Assembly: GCF_002835465.1 (NCBI RefSeq)
Contig: NZ_PIZM01000001.1
Span: forward strand, 558,001 to 622,000
Direction of reading: 5' to 3'
Length of the DNA stretch: 64,000 nucleotides
Source: Psychromonas sp. psych-6C06
GTDB lineage: Bacteria > Pseudomonadota > Gammaproteobacteria > Enterobacterales > Psychromonadaceae
Shown here: positions 26,601 through 35,443 of the stretch, piece after piece
How the letters are laid out: each line of letters starts with the position of its first letter
Numbering within the stretch: the stretch's first letter is position 1
The notes under the pieces: model-generated
Database searches by the model: none
Seen by the model: only the letters and a program-made list of their open reading frames with translations
Told to the model about the DNA's origin: nothing
Made by a program: the position numbers and the translations under genes

Positions 26601-26628
26601 CACGTGAATTTCAAACTACGTGTTTTTT
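26601..26628 (+). terminator. Weak terminator after the LytTR gene
   Basis: CACGT (26601-26605) pairs with ACGTG (26618-26622), followed by six Ts. The stem is short, but it is placed correctly between converging genes. Confidence 0.45.
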
Positions 26629-26643
26629 ACTTTTTAGTATTTG

Positions 26644-27003
26644 TTATGATTCAAAGAAGCACAGTTTGTTGTTATCTAAATCTCTGACATAAGCAGAATA
26701 ATGAATCCCTTTTTCATGTGGTTCACCCTCACATGTTCCCCCCAAATCAATCGCCTTTTGGTGAAGGCGTATAACCTCTTCACGTGATTCAACGTTAAAA
26801 CCAATCATTGTTCCATTTCCGTTGCTTGCTGGCTCTTTATCAAAGGGGATAGCGATTGCAAATGCGAAGTCTTCAAATAACCAGAAAGTCATTCTCTCTG
26901 TTTGGGAAGTTTGATAGGGAGTAGTATGGTCAAACAATGCATTGTAAAACTCAACGGCCGCTTGCATGTTGTTTGTTCCTAGTACCGTGTAGCTCATTTT
27001 CAT
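26644..27003 (-). CDS. VOC-family (glyoxalase-like) protein
   Basis: A 119-residue single vicinal-oxygen-chelate module: N-terminal VLGTNNMQAAVEFYNALFD and C-terminal HYSAYVRDLDNNKLCFFES, with the metal-ligand type Glu near the end. Such proteins are dimeric and range from glyoxalases to drug-binding proteins; substrate unknown. It is a lone gene between the export operon and the esterase. Confidence 0.85.
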   Translation of the reverse strand: MKMSYTVLGTNNMQAAVEFYNALFDHTTPYQTSQTERMTFWLFEDFAFAIAIPFDKEPASNGNGTMIGFNVESREEVIRLHQKAIDLGGTCEGEPHEKGIHYSAYVRDLDNNKLCFFES

Positions 27004-27077
27004 TGTTTAATCTCCTCTAGTTGAAAAGTATATCGGCACGTGACAGTGTCTTAATACTAATCGGTGCATGAGAATGT

Positions 27078-27124
27078 TATTGCTGGTGAATACAGCAATA
27101 GTGGCCTTTGATTCATTCGGCCAC
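27078..27124 (-). terminator. Two tandem hairpins downstream of the esterase gene
   Basis: GTGGCC/GGCCAC (27101-27106/27119-27124) and TATTGCTG/CAGCAATA (27078-27085/27093-27100) follow the esterase stop on the minus strand. No clear T-run follows, so termination would be Rho-assisted, or they are RNA-stabilising hairpins. Confidence 0.4.
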
Positions 27125-27144
27125 ATCGCATTGAATATATAGTT

Positions 27145-27804
27145 TTAGCGTAAACGTTGTTGCAACCAACTAGAAATATCTGCTATTTGTGCTGCACACA
27201 CACTATGTTCCATCGGATATTGTGAATAACTCGGTGTAAAACCAAGTGACTGCAAAGTCTGCAATGCCTTTTCGCCAAGTTGCGGTAATACCACATTATC
27301 GTAACTGCCATGCATAATATTGATATCAAGTTGCTTATTATTAGCATCTATTTCGATGCTGTCTTTAGTCGCAAAGTAGGTCGACATTGCTAACAGTCCA
27401 GCTAAAGATTGACCAAAGGATAAAGCCGCTTGATAAGCCACCGCGCCTCCTTGTGAAAAACCAGCCAGAATAATCCGGTTAGCAGGAATACCGCGCTGTA
27501 TTTCACGCTCAATTAGTGCTTGTACCGCGTTAGCAGATTGCGTTAGTTGTGCCACATCGACTTTACGGTCAATACTCATATCTAAAATATCGTACCAAGC
27601 AGGCATGGTCATGCCCCCATTGACCGTGACGGGAATAGAAGGGGAGTGCGGAAAAATAAAACGAATTGCGAATTGTTCTGGGAGCTGTAACTCTTTGACT
27701 ATGGGCTCAAAATCATGCCCATCAGCGCCTAGACCATGTAGCCAAATTACCGAAGCGCTTGCTTCATGAGTTGGCTCAACTTCAACACAGGATAAATATT
27801 GCAT
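27145..27804 (-). CDS. Carboxylesterase/phospholipase (alpha/beta hydrolase)
   Basis: A 219-residue esterase of the phospholipase/carboxylesterase family. The oxyanion region VIWLHGLGADGHDF, elbow GFSQGG (Ser117), GSYDN (Asp169) and MEHS (His200) make a full catalytic triad. The start at 27804 gives the family N-terminus; an upstream ATG at 27849 adds 15 residues with no similarity. Likely cytoplasmic, hydrolysing short-chain or lysophospholipid esters. It is monocistronic. Confidence 0.9.
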   Translation of the reverse strand: MQYLSCVEVEPTHEASASVIWLHGLGADGHDFEPIVKELQLPEQFAIRFIFPHSPSIPVTVNGGMTMPAWYDILDMSIDRKVDVAQLTQSANAVQALIEREIQRGIPANRIILAGFSQGGAVAYQAALSFGQSLAGLLAMSTYFATKDSIEIDANNKQLDINIMHGSYDNVVLPQLGEKALQTLQSLGFTPSYSQYPMEHSVCAAQIADISSWLQQRLR

Positions 27805-28108
27805 AAAGGTTCTCAATTTGGAGGAATAATAGTAACTATACCTATCCATTATGGAGATTCAACTCATTGAAATACCTTATACTAATCAGGATAAATAAGT
27901 GGTCTAACATTTTGTAGGAAAAATCAATATGAATAAGGTGTTTGATTGAGCAATAGCAGGTTATTGGGTTAAAAAACGAGTGGGCATTGTGTTGAACCTT
28001 AGGGCAACGTTTGTTGACACAATTTACTGTGTTTTCGCCTTTAGTTAAGTCACGTTTTCTGGAAAAATTTAAATATCATATATTATTCGGTTAGTGTTCG
28101 CCGCAATA

Positions 28109-29380
28109 TCAAGCCACTTTTGAATTTATTTCATAGCGATTACGGCCATTTTCTTTTGCTAAAAACATGCTTTCATCGGCTCTATTTAAAAGGCCCTCAA
28201 AGGTTTTATCGTCATCATCACTGAGGGCGATACCTATGCTGACAGTGACAGTTAATGATATGTTATCGGTTTCTATTGTGGTGCTATTGAGTGCCTGTTG
28301 TAAGCGTTTTGCTAATTCAATTGCCCCCTGCGTTTCGCAATGTGGTAATAAAATGACGAATTCTTCACCGCCATATCGCGCTAAAAAGTCAACATCGCGA
28401 ATCTCTTTTTCAAAAGTACGACAAAGTTGCTTTAAAACATGATCTCCTACTAAATGCCCGTGAGTATCATTAATTTTTTTAAAAAAATCACAATCAATCA
28501 TTAATAATGCCAATGGAGAAGGATAACGTTTACTGCGTAAAAATTCAGTCTCACCGCGCTTGTATAATGCACGGCGGTTGGCAACATTGGTTAGCGGATC
28601 GGTATTAGAAAGTGCTTCTAAAGCTGCCGTTCGTTCATCTACTAAAGCTTGTAATGAATCGCGTGAAATGGTTGTTTCTGCAAGTTGTTTACTCATTTTA
28701 TTAAACTGTTCTACGAATTCATTAAACTCAGTACTGCGTTGCGAAAGAGTGATCTCTTTATATTCACCATGTGATAAATTATTAATACCATATTCAATCT
28801 CCTTGATAGATGATTTAAACACTTGGCTAATATTTAGCGCGCCCCATGCAAGGCCAACAACCGTAGTTATCAATACCACGGCTAATATATAAAATAACTT
28901 GAGTACCGTGTAGCGTAATTCTGCTTCAGCATTTTCGGCTAATTGGGCGCAATCTTCACGGATCAATTCTATTTGTGTCAGTAATCGAGCATAAAGATGA
29001 TCTGATATCTCAGCCTTGTTGGCATCGGTTACTAAATACTCAACCTGTCTGAATAAAATGATGATGCTACTGTGTTGATTTATGATTGCATTTTGTAAGG
29101 TTTGTTGACGGGGAGTTAATGTGGGAACGGATGAGATAATGTTAGTAAAATGTCGCTGTCCGGCGAACCAATCGGCTGCTTTTTGTGGTGTTCGGTTAGC
29201 TTGATCAGTAAAAATATTGAGCTGAAGGTCGTTCACTGCACCACTTACACGTTGTGTATAATCAACTTTTTCCATTGCAATATTTAAAGAGTTCCAAGAG
29301 CCTGCCAAGATAGATAAAATAATCACCATCAGACCAAAACCTGCGAAACTAAATAGATATAAGCGTTGCGTAAACCCCAT
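28109..29380 (-). CDS. Membrane diguanylate cyclase (GGDEF)
   Basis: A 423-residue protein: membrane helix 1 (about 10-28), a ~130-residue helical periplasmic domain, helix 2 (about 160-182), a HAMP-like/coiled linker, then a GGDEF domain starting at DPLTNVANRR. The active site is GGEEF (337-341), and the product-inhibition I-site RDVD (328-331) is intact, so it should make cyclic di-GMP and be feedback-inhibited. It follows a periplasmic solute-binding-protein gene by 83 bp on the same strand, suggesting the binding protein feeds the sensor domain. Confidence 0.93.
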   Translation of the reverse strand: MGFTQRLYLFSFAGFGLMVIILSILAGSWNSLNIAMEKVDYTQRVSGAVNDLQLNIFTDQANRTPQKAADWFAGQRHFTNIISSVPTLTPRQQTLQNAIINQHSSIIILFRQVEYLVTDANKAEISDHLYARLLTQIELIREDCAQLAENAEAELRYTVLKLFYILAVVLITTVVGLAWGALNISQVFKSSIKEIEYGINNLSHGEYKEITLSQRSTEFNEFVEQFNKMSKQLAETTISRDSLQALVDERTAALEALSNTDPLTNVANRRALYKRGETEFLRSKRYPSPLALLMIDCDFFKKINDTHGHLVGDHVLKQLCRTFEKEIRDVDFLARYGGEEFVILLPHCETQGAIELAKRLQQALNSTTIETDNISLTVTVSIGIALSDDDDKTFEGLLNRADESMFLAKENGRNRYEINSKVA

Positions 29381-29463
29381 TTATACTTCCTGTCACTGTT
29401 GTTAAGTAATTATTTTTCGCACAGTGTAATGAATTCACTGAACATAGTTATACACTGATTTGT

Positions 29464-30456
29464 TCAAAGCTGTACTGCGTTATTATCTACAAGTGCTAAA
29501 GGCCTATGATCTAACAATAATTTATAATCAGGTACTTCTCCATCTTCCACTAATTCTGATTTGACCATCCATTTTGCCTGAGATTTTAAATGCATTAATA
29601 AAGATTTATTTAGGGTTAATTTAAAAATGTAATCGGGCCATACCCAGTCGATAAAATGATCATTTGCGTCAATTCTTTTTATGATGGTCGCTTTGGCATC
29701 ATCAGGATGTGTTGCGATAAACTCGATGGCTGCATTTAACGATTTTAAGACGCAGGTTGCACGCGCTAATTTATGTGAGTTATTTAATGGGGCTGTAATT
29801 AAATTAAACATGAGGGTATTTAAATTCTTGGTATTGAGGGTTGTTACCTGATCATTTAAGCGATGATTAGTTTCAAAAGCGTAGGGTTCCCAAGCAACAA
29901 TATAGTCTACTTCATTATCAATCAGTGCTTGTGGTAATTTATCTGGTGAAAAATAGCGAACAATAACATCCTCTGTCGTTAAACCTGATAATGCAAGATA
30001 GGTGCTTAATAAGTATTCCCCTGAAGCGCCTTTTGTAACGCCTACTTTTTTACCGGAAATATTAATAGTTTGACGCATATTATTCAATTTACGCCCAATA
30101 ATTTTTACATCATTATCAGATTGAGTGAAGGTCGCCAAGCTAACAAAATCACGGCGCTTCATACCTTGAAATACAATAACAGAGCCTGAGCTTGTGCCCA
30201 TATCGGCCTTACCGTTAACAACCTGTTGGAAGCTTTTTTTGCCGCCAATGACATCCTTAATAATGACTTCGCCACAATACTCTTGGAAATATCCCTCTGA
30301 TTCTGCGATGTAAAAAGGGGCTGAAAGCGGTGTTGTAGAAACAGCGATAGTAATTGCTGATTGAATTTGCGGAGAGTTGACATCGTTGGCACCACTAAAA
30401 GCCCTAATGGTTAGCACCACCACGATTAATATTATTAGCGTTATGGTCATGCGCAT
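29464..30456 (-). CDS. NMT1/SsuA-like periplasmic binding protein
   Basis: A 330-residue protein with an N-terminal hydrophobic segment (residues 4-20, signal peptide or anchor). The body has the pattern of NMT1/THI5/SsuA binding proteins: TTPLSAPFYIAESEGYF, GKADMGTSSGSVIVFQ, KKVGVTKGASGEYLLSTYLA, and DYIVAWEPYAFE. Such proteins bind nitrate, sulfonates, taurine or thiamine precursors for ABC uptake. No ABC permease or ATPase is nearby; instead a diguanylate cyclase follows, so a sensory rather than transport role is inferred. Confidence 0.85.
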   Translation of the reverse strand: MRMTITLIILIVVVLTIRAFSGANDVNSPQIQSAITIAVSTTPLSAPFYIAESEGYFQEYCGEVIIKDVIGGKKSFQQVVNGKADMGTSSGSVIVFQGMKRRDFVSLATFTQSDNDVKIIGRKLNNMRQTINISGKKVGVTKGASGEYLLSTYLALSGLTTEDVIVRYFSPDKLPQALIDNEVDYIVAWEPYAFETNHRLNDQVTTLNTKNLNTLMFNLITAPLNNSHKLARATCVLKSLNAAIEFIATHPDDAKATIIKRIDANDHFIDWVWPDYIFKLTLNKSLLMHLKSQAKWMVKSELVEDGEVPDYKLLLDHRPLALVDNNAVQL

Positions 30457-30765
30457 GTTGTATGCCTTCTCAGTTAAAAGTCAATTAAGTATAGAATAGT
30501 AATGAAGTTAGGTGAGCGAAAGAAGCGAGAACTGTTAGCGGTAATACATTTTGTCTAAGCTCAGTTGATTGCCGATTGATTTAAGTTGATAAAGATAACT
30601 AATTTTAATCGCTGAAACTGAGTGCATGTTCATCGCCTTGACACGAAAAATTGTTAATAAAATGAAAAATTGTATGGATAAACAGTATCGAATGCACCAC
30701 GATATCATTAGAATGGGCACCTTAAATTTGCCCTCTATCCAAACGATTTTGAAAAGGAACCGTTC
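30457..30765. other. Divergent promoter region
   Basis: About 310 bp between the minus-strand binding-protein gene and the plus-strand PRPP-synthetase-like gene. A TTGACA (30638-30643) is present, but the nearest good -10 (TAAAAT, 30658-30663) is only 14 bp away. No small gene or RNA is recognisable. Confidence 0.4.
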
Positions 30766-31980
30766 ATGCGTTTTTCTGCTAATCAGTCTAGTAACCTTGT
30801 CGTTGTAAGTAATACTTCTGACAATCCTTTTGCCATTGATATCGCGTATGCGATGGGACAACATGAAGATATTGCTGATTTAATCAGCATGAAAACCTTT
30901 ATGAACTCTGAGTTCTGCCCTCGTTTTATCTCCGACGAACTCGATATGGATGCCATTGGTCAAAGCTTAGAAGGCAAGACAGTCGTGATTGTTAGTACCA
31001 GTAGCCATACTAAATCACGTCAAGAATTAGCAATGGCTAACTTAGTGATCGCTCGTACCGCAAAAGAAAATGGGGCTACACGTGTCGTATTAGTTGAACC
31101 AGATCTGTTTTACAGCGCTCAGGATCGTGGTGCACATGCCGACCTTGGCGAAACTAATTTTGAACGTGATATTAACGATATTAAAAAGTTTGATGGACAG
31201 GCATTTACAGCGAAATTATACGCACAGCTATTAAAGTTCTCGGGTGTTGATACAGTATTAACAATCCATAATCACTCTTATTCTGTTCAACGTGTCTTTG
31301 CAGACATCTTTGAAGGTGATTTTCATAACCTGATTCCTTATGAGATTTACGCGCACTACTTATTAAACAGCAACATCCTAAATTACGGGCCAGAAGGCGA
31401 AGGGCTTGTATTATGTGCACCCGACAAAGGCGCACGTGATTTTGTAAAAGAGATGTACAACGCACTTGGTTTATCGAAAGCGAAATTTATCATGTTAGAT
31501 AAAGAGCGTACCAGTGAGCGTAAAGTTGAAATCACATTACACAAAGAGAGCGAGCATACCTTTGAAGGACTAGATGGAAGCAGTATTGTATTATTCGACG
31601 ATATGGTACGCACTGGCTCTACCGTGGTAATGTCTTGTCAGTTCCTACAAAAAATCAACCCTGAGCGCATGGTATTTGCAGTATCTCACTTCTATGCAAG
31701 TGACGAAGGTCGTGAGCGTATGATCCACCCTGCAATCGGTGAAATTTTAACACTTAATACACTGCCAACGATTCTAAACCGAGATGAACAGGGACGTTTA
31801 CGTAAAAAGCTGGTGGTATTAAAAGTAGAGAAATGGCTTGCACAGGAGCTATCGAATATTCTTGATTTACCACACCAAGCGGAAACTAACCCGTACAAAA
31901 TTGATATGTCATCTAAAAACCCACGTTTTCAACGTAAAATTTGGCACAGCGATGAGCTTTCAGACCTAAAGAAAGGTTAA
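30766..31980 (+). CDS. Ribose-phosphate pyrophosphokinase-like protein
   Basis: A 404-residue protein related to PRPP synthetase (type I phosphoribosyltransferase fold) but longer than the canonical ~315. The PRPP-binding loop is IVLFDDMVRTGSTVV; the ATP-site region is less typical. AAGGA precedes the ATG. The usual prs context (ispE, lolB, pth) is absent, so this is a second, divergent homologue. It may make PRPP, bind it as a regulator, or act on another sugar phosphate. A short duplication (AAAGGTTAAAG) follows the stop, then a strong terminator. Confidence 0.75.
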   Translation: MRFSANQSSNLVVVSNTSDNPFAIDIAYAMGQHEDIADLISMKTFMNSEFCPRFISDELDMDAIGQSLEGKTVVIVSTSSHTKSRQELAMANLVIARTAKENGATRVVLVEPDLFYSAQDRGAHADLGETNFERDINDIKKFDGQAFTAKLYAQLLKFSGVDTVLTIHNHSYSVQRVFADIFEGDFHNLIPYEIYAHYLLNSNILNYGPEGEGLVLCAPDKGARDFVKEMYNALGLSKAKFIMLDKERTSERKVEITLHKESEHTFEGLDGSSIVLFDDMVRTGSTVVMSCQFLQKINPERMVFAVSHFYASDEGRERMIHPAIGEILTLNTLPTILNRDEQGRLRKKLVVLKVEKWLAQELSNILDLPHQAETNPYKIDMSSKNPRFQRKIWHSDELSDLKKG

Positions 31981-32022
31981 AGAAAGGTTAAAAAAGCTAA
32001 TTCGTTTTTAGAAACTCCCCCA

Positions 32023-32051
32023 AAAAAGCTCGGTATTGTCCGAGCTTTTTT
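32023..32051 (+). terminator. Rho-independent terminator
   Basis: A perfect stem AAAAAGCTCGG/CCGAGCTTTTT with a six-base loop and a T-run, 43 bp after the PRPP-like gene. Confidence 0.92.
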
Positions 32052-32177
32052 ATATCCTAAATAACCTCATAAAAACACACCTGCAACGGTTTTTATGGCA
32101 TCATTTGCACCTCTTCCTTTCACGTAATGCAAATCGAGTCATTAACGCTCCCGCTTAATTTAGGTCGCAAGTAAAAT

Positions 32178-35090
32178 ATGTTTTCAGTTAAATCAAATAT
32201 TTTGGGTCAGCTATTTGGCAATCCAACCCGCATTAATATTGATTCTCAGGCGATCAAGGTGACCATTGGGAAAGAGCAACAAACCATCCCATGGCAATCG
32301 CTCAGCACACCACCTGTGTTCTTATCTACCTTGCTTGGTCATCACATTAGTTTTGATACAGACGATAATACCGTGCAGCTGAGTAAACTGAGTGCGCGTG
32401 GAATAAAAGAGTTCAAACAACAATGTCAAACCTATTGGATAGCGGTCCATCAACATAAATTGCAATTATTGCTTGGTAAAATAAAGCCACTGATTAGCAA
32501 ACGTTATCTGAGAGAATCGACCCTCAATGCGATTAAAGGCAACATCAATCGACTTTATCAGCAGTGGTTTCCTTGGTCAGAATCGGCTCCTGCATTAAGC
32601 GATAAAACGCAACAGTTATTGATGCAACTTACAATTTATCAGCACTGGAACGCAGATGATATAACGCATTGTCGAGAAACTTATATTCAATCCCAGCTTA
32701 AATTACATCAAGCATTTTTCGATAATGTTGAGTCCAACCCCTTAACACAAGCACAGCGAAGAGCCTGCATTATAGATGACGATAACAACCTGTTATTAGC
32801 GGGAGCGGGCACCGGTAAAACCAGTGTGATGGTCGGGCGCACCGCTTATCTGCTTAATAGCGAGCAAGCAACGCACAGCAATATATTGCTGCTTGCCTAT
32901 GGCAAAAAAGCGGCCAAAGAGATGGATCAACGCATTAAAGAAAAGCTTGCCACCGATAAAATAAAAGCGAGTACCTTTCATAGTCTTGGTTTACGAATTA
33001 TTGCCCAGGTCGAAGGCGCAATGCCCAGCCTTAGCCCCTTTGTTGAAGATGAAAAGGCCAAAGCCAAATGGGTGCAACAATGCTTTGAACAGTTAATTTC
33101 CAGCGATAAAGCTTATCGCCAATCAGTATTAACCTATTTCAGCCAATACTATTACGTTGAAAAAAGTCCTTTTGCATTTCCCACACTTGGTGATTATTAC
33201 CAATACCTTAGTGATAATGATATTCGTACCCTCAAAGGAGAAAAGGTAAAAAGCTTTGGTGAACTACATATTGCCAATTGGCTGTTTAACCATGGCATCG
33301 CATATCAGTATGAGGCCAAGTATCACGTTGCCTTAAATACACTTGAGCGAAAACAGTATCAGCCAGACTTCTTTATACCTGAGTTCAATATTTATATTGA
33401 ATATTATGGCATCGATGAAAATGGCGATAGCGCGCCTTATATCGACAAACAGCAATACCATGATGCGATAAACTGGAAACGAGAAACACACCAACAACAT
33501 GGTAGTGAATGCATCGAGCTAAGTTATGCAGAGCTTAAGCAGGGAAAGTTATTAGCAACACTTGAGAAATTGCTGAATAAAAAAGGCATAAAATACAACA
33601 AATTGCCCGATGAGGTGATGCTAGCAAACCTAAAAGAAACGGGGCGAATTACAGAGTTAGCACAGATATTTTCAACCCTATTGGGTTTGTATAAAGGTGC
33701 CTGTTTAACAGAGGCCCTAGCGCAAAACATTATCGAGCAAGCGTTAGATAGCAAACAAACAGAAAAAGCCTTTGAGTTACTCAAGCCAATATTAAGCGCA
33801 TATCAAACCTTACTGAGTAGTCGTCATGAAATAGATTTCGAAGACATGATAAGCAAGGCGATTGAATATGTGCAAAAGGGGCAATTCACATCGCCATGGC
33901 GTTACATTATGGTAGATGAATTTCAAGATATCTCCGAGCCCCGTGCCAGACTCGTTAAAGCCTTACGTGATAACCATCGAGGTAGCTCGCTATTTGCTGT
34001 CGGTGACGATTGGCAAGCAATCTATCGATTTAGTGGTGCAGATGTTTCACTAACGACACAATTTAGCGACTACTTTGGTGCGACAACACAAACGCAGCTT
34101 GATACCACCTTTCGTTTTAATGATCGAATTGGACAAGTTGCGACACAGTTTGTCTGTCAAAATCCAACGCAAATTAAAAAAATCATCAACTCACATAGTA
34201 AAGTGAGTAAACCCGCCGTGTCACTGCTACGTAAAGGCGCAGTAACACAGGCTAAAAGTCATGACGATGACGCAATTGATGAAATGGTGAATGGCGCACT
34301 CGATCAAGTATTAAAGGCTATCAGTCAACAGGTAACGCAAACGGCGAGTGTCTACCTATTAGCGAGAAACTGGTTTCAACTGCCCAATAAAAAAGCGCTT
34401 GCACAGTTGAATCAACAATACCCCTTGCTTAACATTGAAAACCAATCTTTTCATTCATCTAAAGGTAAAGAGGCAGATTTTGTGGTGATTGTTGGCCTTA
34501 AAAAAGGCAAACAGGGTTTCCCTTCCAACAAAGCAACCCCTGCAATTATTGATGCCTTATTGGCAAAACAGGAATCGTTTGTACATGCCGAAGAGCGACG
34601 ATTATTCTATGTCGCATTAACCCGCGCTAAACATCGCGCTTACTTGATTGCCGATATGAGCAATAACAGTGAATTTGTTAGCGAATTAATTGAAAACTAT
34701 GATATCGAACTGAACGAATTTGCTATCACCATGAACCAAGCCTTTGTGAAACAGCTTAACTGTTTAGTCTGTGAAACGGGCACATTAACGCCACGAAACA
34801 GTCGCTTTGGCCAGTTTTATGGTTGTACCCATTTTCCGCGTTGCGATCACAAAGAGCGAGGATGCAAGCAATGTGAAAGCGCCATGAGCAAACAAAAACA
34901 CCAAGGTTTTAAAACTTGTTTAAACCCTAGCTGTTTAGAAATCGTGCCTCTATGTGATAAATGTGGCGCAGAAATGGTGCTAAGAAAAGGCCCTAAGGGC
35001 GAATTCTGGGGATGTCGAAACTTCAAAGGCAATGAACCTTTAAGCTGCAAAAATGGCATTAACAAAGAAGCGTTACAGTGGCCTGTTTAG
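32178..35090 (+). CDS. UvrD/HelD-type superfamily-1 DNA helicase with C-terminal zinc fingers
   Basis: A 970-residue helicase. Walker A LLLAGAGTGKTSVMVGR (about 205-221), motif II MVDEFQDIS (about 577), GDDWQAIYRFSGAD, and C-terminal motifs HSSKGKEADFVVI and ALTRAKHRAYL. Layout and N-terminal region recall helicase IV (HelD, 684 residues). Between motifs I and II an inserted segment (about 359-430; QPDFFIPEFNIYIEYYG, then WKRE) looks like a PD-(D/E)XK-type nuclease fold. The last ~105 residues hold paired Cys motifs of topoisomerase-type zinc fingers (CLVC...CDHKERGCKQC, CDKCGAEM...CRNF). A DNA repair or recombination role is inferred. It is monocistronic, just left of the phosphorothioation island. 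Confidence 0.88.
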   Translation: MFSVKSNILGQLFGNPTRINIDSQAIKVTIGKEQQTIPWQSLSTPPVFLSTLLGHHISFDTDDNTVQLSKLSARGIKEFKQQCQTYWIAVHQHKLQLLLGKIKPLISKRYLRESTLNAIKGNINRLYQQWFPWSESAPALSDKTQQLLMQLTIYQHWNADDITHCRETYIQSQLKLHQAFFDNVESNPLTQAQRRACIIDDDNNLLLAGAGTGKTSVMVGRTAYLLNSEQATHSNILLLAYGKKAAKEMDQRIKEKLATDKIKASTFHSLGLRIIAQVEGAMPSLSPFVEDEKAKAKWVQQCFEQLISSDKAYRQSVLTYFSQYYYVEKSPFAFPTLGDYYQYLSDNDIRTLKGEKVKSFGELHIANWLFNHGIAYQYEAKYHVALNTLERKQYQPDFFIPEFNIYIEYYGIDENGDSAPYIDKQQYHDAINWKRETHQQHGSECIELSYAELKQGKLLATLEKLLNKKGIKYNKLPDEVMLANLKETGRITELAQIFSTLLGLYKGACLTEALAQNIIEQALDSKQTEKAFELLKPILSAYQTLLSSRHEIDFEDMISKAIEYVQKGQFTSPWRYIMVDEFQDISEPRARLVKALRDNHRGSSLFAVGDDWQAIYRFSGADVSLTTQFSDYFGATTQTQLDTTFRFNDRIGQVATQFVCQNPTQIKKIINSHSKVSKPAVSLLRKGAVTQAKSHDDDAIDEMVNGALDQVLKAISQQVTQTASVYLLARNWFQLPNKKALAQLNQQYPLLNIENQSFHSSKGKEADFVVIVGLKKGKQGFPSNKATPAIIDALLAKQESFVHAEERRLFYVALTRAKHRAYLIADMSNNSEFVSELIENYDIELNEFAITMNQAFVKQLNCLVCETGTLTPRNSRFGQFYGCTHFPRCDHKERGCKQCESAMSKQKHQGFKTCLNPSCLEIVPLCDKCGAEMVLRKGPKGEFWGCRNFKGNEPLSCKNGINKEALQWPV

Positions 35091-35148
35091 GTATATTAAT
35101 TATTAATTCGGTGCTGAGGAATAGAGGGGAAACATAACTGAAGTAGTA

Positions 35149-35310
35149 ATACCAATTCCATTAAGTATGTGATCTAAATTTAACGCAGGGAAAATGGCTT
35201 AATTCAAGGCGTAAGTTGATGTAAATGGTTGTTCCCTTTACGAAACTTACAACGTGGAAATAAGTTATTTTAACCAGTTAAATAGATCAGCTATTTACTG
35301 GAATTGGTAT
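35149..35310. repeat. 162-bp MITE with 27-bp terminal inverted repeats
   Basis: Left end ATACCAATTCCATTAAGTAT... (35149-35175) mirrors the right end ...ATTTACTGGAATTGGTAT (35284-35310) with few mismatches. There is no coding capacity. Its core recurs, decayed, at 10131-10189, so it is a dispersed, non-autonomous element. It marks the left edge of the phosphorothioation island. A target duplication is not obvious. Confidence 0.85.
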
Positions 35311-35443
35311 AATGCACATTTAAAATATGATGTGTTCATTTATTTGAACTCGACATTACTATTCAATATTTCAATCTGTTACCATCAATAAAATCATCTA
35401 AATATATAATCACTACACAATTAAGCCTACAGGAATTAATCAT

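Noticed and set aside
30638-30663. Promoter TTGACA ... TAAAAT before the PRPP-like gene
   Set aside because: Spacing is 14 bp, too short for a normal sigma-70 promoter; kept only as a remark.
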